Below are positions 41,655 to 49,830 of a stretch of 64,000 nt of DNA, piece by piece. Each line of letters opens with the position of its first letter. The stretch's first letter is position 1. The notes below the pieces were generated by a model. It saw only the letters and a list, made by a program, of their open reading frames with translations, was not told the origin of the DNA and ran no database searches. The stretch comes from Vibrio sp. STUT-A11 (GTDB taxonomy: Bacteria; Pseudomonadota; Gammaproteobacteria; Enterobacterales; Vibrionaceae). The position numbers and the translations under genes are program-made. The DNA lies in NCBI RefSeq assembly GCF_026000435.1, contig NZ_AP026763.1:682001-746000 (forward strand). The letters are read 5' to 3'.

Positions 41655-43019
41655 ATGTTTGGAATATTCAAACCTAAGGCGCACATTGATCGTCTATCCC
41701 CAGACAGTATTGATAGCACCTACTCTCGTCTACGTTGGCAGCTTTTCATTGGTATTTTTGTCGGCTATGCGGGCTATTATCTGGTCCGAAAAAACTTTAG
41801 TTTGGCCATGCCATACCTTATTGAGCAAGGCTTCAGTCGTGGAGATCTCGGGGTTGCGCTTGCCGCTGTGTCTATCGCATATGGACTGTCTAAGTTCTTG
41901 ATGGGCAGTGTGTCTGACCGCTCTAACCCTCGTTACTTCCTAAGTGGCGGCTTGTTAATGTCGGCGCTGGTCATGTTCTGCTTTGGTTTTATGCCATGGG
42001 CAACGGGCAGTGTAACAGCGATGTTTATCCTGTTGTTTCTAAACGGTTGGTTCCAAGGTATGGGATGGCCAGCATGTGGCCGAACTATGGTTCACTGGTG
42101 GTCGCGTAAAGAGCGTGGTGAGATTGTTTCTGTTTGGAACGTTGCCCATAACGTGGGTGGCGGTTTGATCGGGCCACTATTTATTCTCGGTCTCTGGGCT
42201 TTTAACGACGACTGGCGTACCGCATTTTACGTTCCTGCTTTTTTTGCCACGTTGGTCGCGGTCTTTATCTGGATGACGGTTCGAGATACTCCTCAATCTT
42301 GTGGTCTTCCGTCGATTGAAGAGTACAAAGATGACTACCCAGATGATTACGATAAATCTCACGAACAGGAAATGACGGCGAAGGAGATCTTCTTTAAGTA
42401 TGTGTTCAACAACAAGTTATTATGGTCGATCGCAATTGCCAACGCATTTGTTTACTTAATTCGCTACGGTGTGTTGGACTGGGCACCAGTTTATCTCAAA
42501 GAAGCGAAGGATTTCTCGGTAGACAAATCTTCTTGGGCTTACTTCCTGTATGAGTGGGCAGGTATCCCTGGCACGCTATTGTGTGGTTGGATTTCCGACA
42601 AGCTGTTCAAAGGACGTCGTGCTCCTGCGGGTATTCTGTTTATGGCACTGGTGACCGTTGCGGTTCTAGTTTACTGGTTCAATCCAGCAGGCAATCCGAC
42701 CGTAGATATGATGGCCCTGATCGCGATTGGCTTCTTGATTTACGGCCCTGTCATGCTGATTGGTTTGTATGCGCTTGAGTTAGCGCCGAAGAAAGCAGCA
42801 GGTACAGCAGCCGGTCTGACAGGATTATTTGGCTACTTAGGTGGTGCGGTCGCTGCCAACGCCATTCTTGGCTATACGGTTGACCACTTTGGTTGGGATG
42901 GCGGGTTTATGATCCTAATCGGCTCATGTATTACTTCTATTGTGTGTTTGACCTATGCGTTTTTGGGCGAACGCGCGCATCACGAGCAAAAAGAGCGTGA
43001 AAAGGAAGCGCTGGCGTAA
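41655..43019 (+). CDS. glpT: glycerol-3-phosphate transporter (antiporter)
   Basis: A 454-residue major facilitator protein with 12 membrane segments; exchanges external glycerol 3-phosphate for internal phosphate. The residues that bind phosphate in E. coli GlpT are conserved in place: R45 (YYLVRKN), H165 (WNVAHN) and R270 (LIRYGVLDW). An extra acidic stretch (EEYKDDYPDDYD) sits in the middle loop. It is divergent from glpF and convergent with dapD; no periplasmic glpQ gene follows. Confidence 0.97.
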   Translation: MFGIFKPKAHIDRLSPDSIDSTYSRLRWQLFIGIFVGYAGYYLVRKNFSLAMPYLIEQGFSRGDLGVALAAVSIAYGLSKFLMGSVSDRSNPRYFLSGGLLMSALVMFCFGFMPWATGSVTAMFILLFLNGWFQGMGWPACGRTMVHWWSRKERGEIVSVWNVAHNVGGGLIGPLFILGLWAFNDDWRTAFYVPAFFATLVAVFIWMTVRDTPQSCGLPSIEEYKDDYPDDYDKSHEQEMTAKEIFFKYVFNNKLLWSIAIANAFVYLIRYGVLDWAPVYLKEAKDFSVDKSSWAYFLYEWAGIPGTLLCGWISDKLFKGRRAPAGILFMALVTVAVLVYWFNPAGNPTVDMMALIAIGFLIYGPVMLIGLYALELAPKKAAGTAAGLTGLFGYLGGAVAANAILGYTVDHFGWDGGFMILIGSCITSIVCLTYAFLGERAHHEQKEREKEALA

Positions 43020-43151
43020 TATTTATTTAAACAGGCAGTGGAATACTACTTCTTGTTTAAACATTCTGCCTCACTATCAAGCCGTGTTCCTACGCTATTT
43101 CTAGTCACTGGTTTACTGTGTTTCAACTGGTGATCTAAAACTTGCAGAAAC

Positions 43152-43182
43152 AAAAATCCCCCAACCGTTTCCGGCTGGGGGA
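43152..43182. terminator. dapD/glpT terminator
   Basis: TCCCCCA and TGGGGGA enclose an inner CCG/CGG pairing; on the minus strand the stem is followed by TTTTTG, on the plus strand by CTTTTA. It can serve both convergent genes. Confidence 0.92.
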
Positions 43183-43204
43183 CTTTTATATTCTGATTCA
43201 AAAA

Positions 43205-44236
43205 TTAGTTATTTGAGTGCAGTTCGCTGTTCAATTCAACCGCGCTCTTGTTCGCAAGACACTCAACCTGACCAGTTTGAGAGTTACGACGGAATAGTAG
43301 GTCCGATACGCCTGCAAGGTCACGACCTTTAACGATTTCTACTTCGTTACCTTCTTTATCCAGCATACGTACTTTAGTACCAGCAGTTACGTATAGACCT
43401 GACTCAAGCGTACAACGGTCACCTAGTGGGAAACCAAGACCCGCGTTCGCGCCTAGAAGTGAGTTTTCACCGATAGAAACCACCACAGTACCGCCACCAG
43501 ATAGCGTACCCATGATAGATGCGCCACCACCGATGTCTGAACCATTACCAACAACAACACCCGCAGAAATACGGCCTTCAACCATGCTCACGCCTGTTGT
43601 ACCAGCGTTGAAGTTGATGAAACCTTCGTGCATAACCGTTGTACCTTCGCCCACGTGTGCGCCAAGACGTACACGAGATGTGTCAGCGATACGGACGCCA
43701 GTTGGTACCACGTAGTCGACCATTTTAGGGAACTTGTCGACACAATCTACGCTTAGTGTGCGGCCAGCCAAACGAGCTTCGATTTGACGATCTGCTAGTT
43801 CAGGCAGGTCGATTGGGCCTTCGTTTGTCCAAGCGATGTTGTGTAGCAGACCGAAGATGCCATCCAGAACGGTGCCGTGTGGCTTAACCAAACGGTTAGA
43901 GATAAGTTGTAGCTTTAGGAAACCTTCAGCAACAGATTGTGGCTGCTCGTCAGAAGCTAGGATAACCAAAACAAGTGGTTGTGCAGATTCTGCTGCTTTA
44001 GTTGCAAATGATGCGTTTGCAGCATCACCGTTAGCTTCGAAAGCTGATGCAAGTTCTGCGCTTTGTGCTGCAGAGATCTCGATAGCTTGGTTGCCTTGCT
44101 CGTATCCAGCTACCGCCGCTAGCGCGTTTACTAGCTTGTCGCTTGGGTTAAGAACTGGGTTTGGAAAAAACGCTTCGATGATTTTACCGTCACGGTTTTT
44201 AGTTGCCGCACCAAAGGCTAGAGAAAAGAAAGCCAT
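43205..44236 (-). CDS. dapD: tetrahydrodipicolinate N-succinyltransferase
   Basis: Catalyses the succinylation step of the lysine/meso-diaminopimelate pathway from succinyl-CoA and tetrahydrodipicolinate. The product is 343 residues from ATG 44236, which follows GGAG; an upstream start at 44302 adds 22 residues of no family likeness. A left-handed parallel beta-helix of hexapeptide repeats runs through residues about 190-300 (VRIADTSRVRLGAHVGEGTTV, then GNGSDIGGGASIMG; split for brevity). This is the long DapD type found in Vibrio and Pseudomonas rather than the 274-residue E. coli type. Confidence 0.95.
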   Translation of the reverse strand: MAFFSLAFGAATKNRDGKIIEAFFPNPVLNPSDKLVNALAAVAGYEQGNQAIEISAAQSAELASAFEANGDAANASFATKAAESAQPLVLVILASDEQPQSVAEGFLKLQLISNRLVKPHGTVLDGIFGLLHNIAWTNEGPIDLPELADRQIEARLAGRTLSVDCVDKFPKMVDYVVPTGVRIADTSRVRLGAHVGEGTTVMHEGFINFNAGTTGVSMVEGRISAGVVVGNGSDIGGGASIMGTLSGGGTVVVSIGENSLLGANAGLGFPLGDRCTLESGLYVTAGTKVRMLDKEGNEVEIVKGRDLAGVSDLLFRRNSQTGQVECLANKSAVELNSELHSNN

Positions 44237-44302
44237 AGTTGATCTCCGTCTGTTGAGTCTGGTCTCGTCGTTCGCTGACAAGAAATTAATTATGCCAATC
44301 AC

Positions 44303-44625
44303 AGTAAATAAGGGTTTAGAGATAGCGCTGGAAAAATGCTTGAGGATAAGGCAAAAATTTTTTGATAAGTAGTTACTCTACAATCAAAATTTTTAACGCA
44401 GTTATCACGCATTTTAACAAGCTAGAACGACCGATTATTTACTACGATTGGTATCTGTTGATAGTCATCATAAAGACACTGTTGGGGAGTTTAAAGAGGT
44501 GAAATAGAGAAAGTCCGTAGATGAATACCTTTTGTCTTTTAAGAGATATGTCTGTCTGATGAGAAATGTGACCTAAACTCAGCATGCCGCTCAACGATAA
44601 GAAGTCCAAGGCTCTGAAATGAAAC
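44303..44625. other. intergenic region upstream of dapD
   Basis: AT-rich stretch between the dapD leader and the terminator of the lipoprotein gene. No ORF with family likeness, no operator that I can name. It should hold the dapD promoter near its left end. Confidence 0.4.
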
Positions 44626-44651
44626 AAGCCAAGTCAAAAAAGACTTGGCTT
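44626..44651 (-). terminator. terminator of the poly-glycine lipoprotein gene
   Basis: AAGCCAAGTC and GACTTGGCTT form a perfect 10-bp stem with a six-A loop (six U in the minus transcript), 48 bp after the stop. The downstream T tract is short (GTTTC). Confidence 0.6.
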
Positions 44652-44698
44652 CGTGAACTAATAAGTTACTCGGATATTATCCAGGCAGAAGATGGGAA

Positions 44699-46456
44699 TT
44701 ACTTAACTCGTACCAGTTCAGGTTGCGCATATTCCCAACTAGTCGTGTAGTCATTCAGTGATTTAATCATGTAGATCTCTCCGCCATCAGCGACAAAAGC
44801 AAACTGAATGTGCTCTTCTTTATCTCCCCACGAAACTTCACGATTGGTTGCTGCAAAACTTTCCGTGACGGTGTCGCTCATTTTGTCAATCACACGGAGC
44901 TGGCGACTTTGCTCACCTTCAGCAATAACATACTCACTGCCTGTATCAATAAACGCAGTGATTGATGGTCGGTAAGTGCCACTCAATTCAGATAACGGAA
45001 GTTTACCTGCCCACTTCAGATCTAAGCGGTTGCCATCTTTTAGCGTATAGTAGTTGCCGTCGCCGTCGATATAGTGTTCACCTGCTTTATCAAACCAGAA
45101 TACTCCCCCATGTGAATGGTCTCCATGGTACTCATCTTCGGTATTCGGCAAATTCCATTGCCCTGACTCAACGAATACGCCGCTAAAACTTTGTGGCGAA
45201 AGGTTGGCCTCCAAACCTAACAATACCTCTCCGTTACTACCCAGTTTAATATCGGGGGAGTACCAGTCCACTCCTTCAGAGATCTTACTACTTTTCGTGG
45301 AAATATCGATCTTCTCCAGGTTTGAACCAGCAGCAAACAGATCATCACGACGCACAGCAATACTTGGAGCGTTATAACTCGTCGAGATATGTTGGCGGGT
45401 TGGCGTCGCTAAATCTGCGGAATTAAAATCAAATACTTCAGCTTGATATTCCGTCGCGACAACAACTCGACCTTGTTTGGCAAGAGTATCAACAGTCAGA
45501 GAGACGGGTTGGTTGGAAAGGCTAAAGCTGTGTGTCTCACCCGTTGCTAAATCATATACATACAACTGGTTAGTTGGAGAATCCGAGGTCATAACTAACA
45601 GATTTAAGCCTGGAACGTAGGCAGCTTGTAACACTTCATACTCGAACTTCAAGCGCTCGTTCACTGCTAGCGCGTTACTTCCGGTTTGTGTTGGCGTTTC
45701 AATCACAAAGTCCATTGGCACCTGAAGTGGGCTACCTGCTACAGGGTAGTCACACTGCTCGTCGTAACATACATTGAGTTCTAAATCGCCGCTATAGTCG
45801 CCAACAGCAAGGTTATGTGGCAACTTTAAGTCAATTAAGGCTGTGTACACATCATAGGCTTTTGGTGTCATGGAGAGCTGATTGACCCGCACTTCACCTT
45901 CTGAGCGTGATAGCTTGAGCTGATCGCCATGGTTACCGCTAAGACGGATGGTACGCTGCTTGAGGTTATTATCTACGAGAGCGTTGGTTGCCGCGTGGTA
46001 GTGGATCGCCTCATCCTCTAACAGGATCGCCTGTTCGTTTAGCTCAACACTATAGTTAATCGTTGCGTTAATTGGTGAGCCAGGAACATGCTCATTACAA
46101 TACTCATCAAAGCAGGCCAGCATAGAAATCTGATGTTGTGTCGTGCCATTGCCAGCTTTGTAGCCAGGCTCAAGGTCAACCTTTAGTATCCCACCAGTTT
46201 CAGAAGTAAACACAATCTCAGCGGTTTTCACCAGAGGGCTTTCGGACGTAACACCCACATGGATCTCTTGTGTGGCCACTCCTTTTGAATCAAATGCGAT
46301 ATGTGCGGTTAATGGCAACATCGTATGACCGACAATATCGACTGTCGGCTGTGGGCTGAATACGCGAATATTACCGCTGCTATCACCACCGCCACCGCCA
46401 CCACCTCCGCAGCCGACCAAAAATAACGCAATAACCAAAGAACTCAGTTTGTACAT
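44699..46456 (-). CDS. poly-glycine lipoprotein with duplicated Ig-like region and propeller-like C-terminus
   Basis: I do not recognise a named family for this 585-residue protein. The N-terminus is a lipoprotein signal with LFLVGC (cysteine 16), followed directly by eight glycines and a short linker, which suggests surface display. Residues about 40-250 contain two similar units, each ending with two cysteines and a GSP turn (ACFDEYCNEHVPGSP and VCYDEQCDYPVAGSP), like tandem immunoglobulin-type domains with a disulfide. The remaining 330 residues are repetitive in a way that suggests a beta-propeller (KLEVYDLATGE-like turns, DGNYYTLKDG). GAGG ribosome site. Monocistronic. Role unknown. Confidence 0.75.
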   Translation of the reverse strand: MYKLSSLVIALFLVGCGGGGGGGGDSSGNIRVFSPQPTVDIVGHTMLPLTAHIAFDSKGVATQEIHVGVTSESPLVKTAEIVFTSETGGILKVDLEPGYKAGNGTTQHQISMLACFDEYCNEHVPGSPINATINYSVELNEQAILLEDEAIHYHAATNALVDNNLKQRTIRLSGNHGDQLKLSRSEGEVRVNQLSMTPKAYDVYTALIDLKLPHNLAVGDYSGDLELNVCYDEQCDYPVAGSPLQVPMDFVIETPTQTGSNALAVNERLKFEYEVLQAAYVPGLNLLVMTSDSPTNQLYVYDLATGETHSFSLSNQPVSLTVDTLAKQGRVVVATEYQAEVFDFNSADLATPTRQHISTSYNAPSIAVRRDDLFAAGSNLEKIDISTKSSKISEGVDWYSPDIKLGSNGEVLLGLEANLSPQSFSGVFVESGQWNLPNTEDEYHGDHSHGGVFWFDKAGEHYIDGDGNYYTLKDGNRLDLKWAGKLPLSELSGTYRPSITAFIDTGSEYVIAEGEQSRQLRVIDKMSDTVTESFAATNREVSWGDKEEHIQFAFVADGGEIYMIKSLNDYTTSWEYAQPELVRVK

Positions 46457-46739
46457 AATCTTACCTCTCTAAAATTGACGGTATTTTGTACTGGCAATTC
46501 ATGAGTAACAACAATTAGTTATCATCAAAGAGGGCGACTGATAAGAATTTCGAGTCATATCAAGTAATGGGCAGAATGTCACAATTTTGGATGGTAGTTA
46601 CTTCGCAAAATGAACTGGCGACGGCATTGAAAAGAAGTTTTTTATGAGGGGATCTTATTATTTATACGTGAGCATATTAACCTCTTGGGTTAAAGCAAGT
46701 GAGGCCTTATGTATATGTTCCATCTGTGGTCAACAGGCA
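46457..46739. other. intergenic region upstream of the lipoprotein gene
   Basis: About 280 bp between the lipoprotein start and the yebG terminator. It should carry the lipoprotein promoter; I see no operator, repeat or ORF of note. Confidence 0.4.
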
Positions 46740-46768
46740 TAAAAAAACGCCACAATATGCGGCGTTTT
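46740..46768 (-). terminator. yebG terminator
   Basis: AAAAACGCC and GGCGTTTTT form a 9-bp stem with loop ACAATATGC; A and T runs on both sides make it active in either direction. It lies 17 bp after the yebG stop. Confidence 0.88.
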
Positions 46769-46785
46769 TGAAAAGCTTAGCAAGC

Positions 46786-47082
46786 TTAAGCGGCGTCTTC
46801 GTTTCTGTCTTCTTCGACAGCTTCAAGTTTCTTAGCTTTCTTTGGTGCAGGTCTACGTTTTGCACCTAATGCATAAAGCACTTCTTCTTTGTTTTGCGCA
46901 AGGAACATGGCAAGATCTTCCTGCTTACCTTCCTCTTCAAGAAGTTCACTCTTACCTAGCAGAGAGAATAGCTCGTCCGCCATATCCAGCATTTTGTCAT
47001 AGGCGTCAGCTTCCGCTTTAGAGGTAAAAGTCATTTTCTCTTCTCCATTGCGTTCTACCACGTACTTGACTATTACAGCCAT
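46786..47082 (-). CDS. yebG: YebG family SOS-induced protein
   Basis: A 98-residue acidic-basic protein matching E. coli YebG: MAVIVKYVVERNGEEKMTFT at the start, then SKAEADAYDKMLDMADEL. The C-terminal tail is rich in lysine and alanine, then glutamate. YebG is induced by DNA damage through LexA and its activity is still poorly defined. AGGGGA ribosome site. The LexA box at 47110-47129 is in the promoter region, 28 bp upstream of the start. Confidence 0.93.
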   Translation of the reverse strand: MAVIVKYVVERNGEEKMTFTSKAEADAYDKMLDMADELFSLLGKSELLEEEGKQEDLAMFLAQNKEEVLYALGAKRRPAPKKAKKLEAVEEDRNEDAA

Positions 47083-47109
47083 GGTTAGTCCCCTAATTTG
47101 GTGAATTGA

Positions 47110-47129
47110 TACTGGCTTTTTATACAGTT
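47110..47129. promoter_or_regulatory. LexA (SOS) box upstream of yebG
   Basis: TACTG-GCTTTTTATA-CAGTT fits the LexA consensus TACTG-N10-CAGTA at all core positions (CTG-N10-CAG), with one end base changed. Its place before yebG agrees with known SOS control of that gene. Confidence 0.85.
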
Positions 47130-47210
47130 TTTAACCAGCTAAGTCTAGAGCAGTAAAGCCTGGCGAGTTAAGAATGCGAAGCGGATAGAGCTAACTGACC
47201 AGCTATTGAA

Positions 47211-48116
47211 CTATTTATTATTTACGGGAGACTGCCAACTCTGGCAAAACTCGATAAAGGTTTTTAGCAGTGGACTTTGATATTTTTCTTTGTGCACTAA
47301 TAGCCAGAATCGACGTTTCATATCCAGCGGCATTTCAAGAACCTTTACACGGCCTTCGCGAATTGCCGGATCGGCTGATAAACGTGACAAACAGCCAAGC
47401 CCTAAACCTGCAGATACGGAGTTGATGAGTGCTTCAGTGGTATTGAGTTGAAATGCCTCGTGCCACTGCTCTAGACGAGGTGCGATGACACGTAAAAAAA
47501 ACTCACGTGAACCTGACCCTGCCTCGCGCAATATCCATTCGCTTTTTTCCAGCTCTGCCAGGTTCATCATGCCTTCGTGCGCTGCGGGATAATCTGGCGG
47601 GCAGATCACGCACATCTCATCTTCACTAAATTGTGAAGACTGAAGTTCGGGGTGCAGCGTTTTACCTTCGATTAGGGCGATATCCAGCTCATAGTCAGTC
47701 AATTTGTCACATATTTGCGCCGAGTTGGAAATAAACAAGCTTTGTGAGCGGTGATTGGTGTGTTGGCGAAACGCGCTCAGAAGGTAGGGCGCGACTTGAT
47801 TACCAATTGTATCACTTGCCCCGATTCGCAGCTGACCGGACAGGGCATGGTCGCCTTCAAAAATGCTTTCGATATCTTTGGCTCGGTTTAACAGTTCGTC
47901 CGCCAAAGGCAGCAGTTTTTGCCCTTCTTGATTGAGGATTAAACGGTTGTTGACCCGATCGAACAGGTGATGTCCAATCTGCTTTTCCAGTTCAGACAAC
48001 GCCATACTTACCGCCGCTTTAGAAAGGAAGAGGCTCTCGGAGGCGGCCGTCAGCGTGTTGTGTTGAGTGATGGTGGTAAACACCTTGAGTTGTTTGAGCG
48101 AGATATGACTGGCCAT
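47211..48116 (-). CDS. LysR-family regulator, YeiE-like
   Basis: A 301-residue LysR regulator. The winged helix (residues about 6-65: SLKQLKVFTTI, then LTAASESLFLSKAAVSMALSELE) and the effector domain with REAGSGSREFF resemble the YeiE/CysB-related branch. YeiE in enterobacteria is tied to sulfite or iron stress; the ligand here is unknown. Weak ribosome site. Upstream is 88 bp, then the minus-strand MscS gene; no obvious target is adjacent. Confidence 0.85.
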   Translation of the reverse strand: MASHISLKQLKVFTTITQHNTLTAASESLFLSKAAVSMALSELEKQIGHHLFDRVNNRLILNQEGQKLLPLADELLNRAKDIESIFEGDHALSGQLRIGASDTIGNQVAPYLLSAFRQHTNHRSQSLFISNSAQICDKLTDYELDIALIEGKTLHPELQSSQFSEDEMCVICPPDYPAAHEGMMNLAELEKSEWILREAGSGSREFFLRVIAPRLEQWHEAFQLNTTEALINSVSAGLGLGCLSRLSADPAIREGRVKVLEMPLDMKRRFWLLVHKEKYQSPLLKTFIEFCQSWQSPVNNK

Positions 48117-48204
48117 AGAATTATGTTTAGTAAATCTGAACGTGAGTTCTCAATAATTAGATAGTTTGAAACGAAGTGCAAGCGTAATAATAAGATTGCC
48201 GTAT

Positions 48205-49515
48205 CTAGCGCTTGCGATGCAGCTCGTCGATATCATCGGTCGACACCACACGAATATCTCGTTGTGGGAATGGGATTTCAATTCCATTGTCTTGCAGAGT
48301 TTCGAGAATGATCAGCAGTAGGTCTCCTCCAACCCGATTACGACCGTCGTCAATGCCTTCCATCCAGAACTCGACAAACATATTGATCCCGGAGTCACCA
48401 AAGCTATCTATTTCACAATCTGGTCGCTCTTCAAATGGAACTTTAGGACCACTTAATACCTGTGGGTGGGATGCGACTGCTTCTTTTATTAACTCAACCA
48501 TACTACGAACATCGGTTTTATAGGCGACGGAGAAATCGACGCGATAACGCTGTTTGGTATTTTTATGCGTCCAGTTGGTAAAAGAGCTGGAGATGAACTT
48601 CTCGTTGGGAACAACAATATCTTTCCCATCAAAGGTTTCTAAGGTAGTTGAGCGCATATTTAGTTCGGTCACCACCCCGGTCCGGCCATCTTCAAGCTCA
48701 ATGTAATCACCGACTGAAATAGAACGGTCGAATATAATGATAATCCCGGAAATAAAGTTGGAGGCAATGGCCTGCAAACCAAAACCCAACCCGACGCCGA
48801 CAGCACCGCCAAACACGGCTAACGTCGTCAGATTGATGCCCATAAGTTGCAGGATCAGTAGGATAACGGTGAAGAAAAGTGCAACTTCAAATACCTTAGC
48901 GACGATTTCTCGGGTACGAAAATCTAAAGACTTTTGTTTGCGGATGATGGTTTGGCCTGTTGCGTTTGATACGCGTCCAAGCCAGAAAAGTAATGAACCA
49001 AAAATTAATGTTCTGGCTAAGCCATAGGCCGATATATGTATGTTTCCCAAGTTTATCGACATCGATTCAAGTACATCTATGATGTCGTCGAGTACGCCAA
49101 CGCCATAAAAAATAATAATCGGCATACCAATCCAGCGAAAAACGGTTGCAACCAGTGGGTTGGTGATAACCAGACTGATGAAAGAGTGAAAAAGTAGCAG
49201 AACAGCCACCGCAAACGCGACTTTGATTACCCAGCCATCCTCAATGTAGAACTGGCTGAATTCGAGCGAAAGCCGAAGCAGTACTATTGCTAATATGGGG
49301 AATAACAGCTTGCCGCAACGGTAGATTAAGTGGCGAATAGGAAAATTACTTGCAGGTAGAGGGGGATTTCTCAGGATGGGAGCATACTTATAAACACGAT
49401 TAGCGACGATAAAAGCCAGTAAATAGATACATAAGATAATACCAATTTGGCTGTAGGTTTCTGTGCTGGAGACGGAGTCAAGAAAAGAGTGGTAGTAGTC
49501 AGTAATGTAATCCAT
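48205..49515 (-). CDS. MscS-family mechanosensitive channel
   Basis: A 436-residue inner-membrane protein, about five hydrophobic segments, then the MscS core: the pore helix GVGLGFGLQAIASNFISG near residue 240, the beta domain (SVGDYIELEDGRTGVVTEL) and a C-terminal cytoplasmic domain. It would release osmolytes on hypo-osmotic shock. It is larger than E. coli MscS (286), in the range of YbdG/YnaI-like channels. ATG 49515 with AAGGA 7 bases upstream is preferred over TTG 49521. Confidence 0.92.
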   Translation of the reverse strand: MDYITDYYHSFLDSVSSTETYSQIGIILCIYLLAFIVANRVYKYAPILRNPPLPASNFPIRHLIYRCGKLLFPILAIVLLRLSLEFSQFYIEDGWVIKVAFAVAVLLLFHSFISLVITNPLVATVFRWIGMPIIIFYGVGVLDDIIDVLESMSINLGNIHISAYGLARTLIFGSLLFWLGRVSNATGQTIIRKQKSLDFRTREIVAKVFEVALFFTVILLILQLMGINLTTLAVFGGAVGVGLGFGLQAIASNFISGIIIIFDRSISVGDYIELEDGRTGVVTELNMRSTTLETFDGKDIVVPNEKFISSSFTNWTHKNTKQRYRVDFSVAYKTDVRSMVELIKEAVASHPQVLSGPKVPFEERPDCEIDSFGDSGINMFVEFWMEGIDDGRNRVGGDLLLIILETLQDNGIEIPFPQRDIRVVSTDDIDELHRKR

Positions 49516-49830
49516 CGTCAATTCCTTACTTTCTTATCCAGTGCGTATCTGATCCCCCGCAGATACACATAATGTCTGGTAAGGTTATGTTTGATCCTGT
49601 TTAAAGTATGAATTAACAATTCATTAACCGTGTAATAATTGTTGTAATTATCTTCTTCGTTCAGATTGGATGCTGCGGTAACCATGGGGATGTACCGAAC
49701 AGAAGGATGAAATGTGGTAATTTGGGCGATATCTAACCTTTTGTTATTCCGCGTCAAGAGAAGAGTGCGGGTTTAAATGGGGCTGTGCTAAGCTAGCTAA
49801 CAGTTTCAATCGGCACTCGGTATTCCTAAT
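49516..49830. other. divergent region between the MscS gene and recC
   Basis: About 315 bp that must carry the promoters of mscS-like gene (minus) and recC (plus). A 79-codon minus-strand ORF ends in it but has no family likeness. No hairpin terminator, operator or repeat stands out. Confidence 0.4.

Noticed and set aside
44237..44302. Upstream start for dapD adding 22 residues
   Set aside because: ATG 44236 has a proper GGAG site and gives the 343-residue family length.
49518..49757. 79-codon minus-strand ORF between the MscS gene and recC
   Set aside because: No family likeness, no ribosome site, ends on the MscS start; more likely chance in a promoter region.
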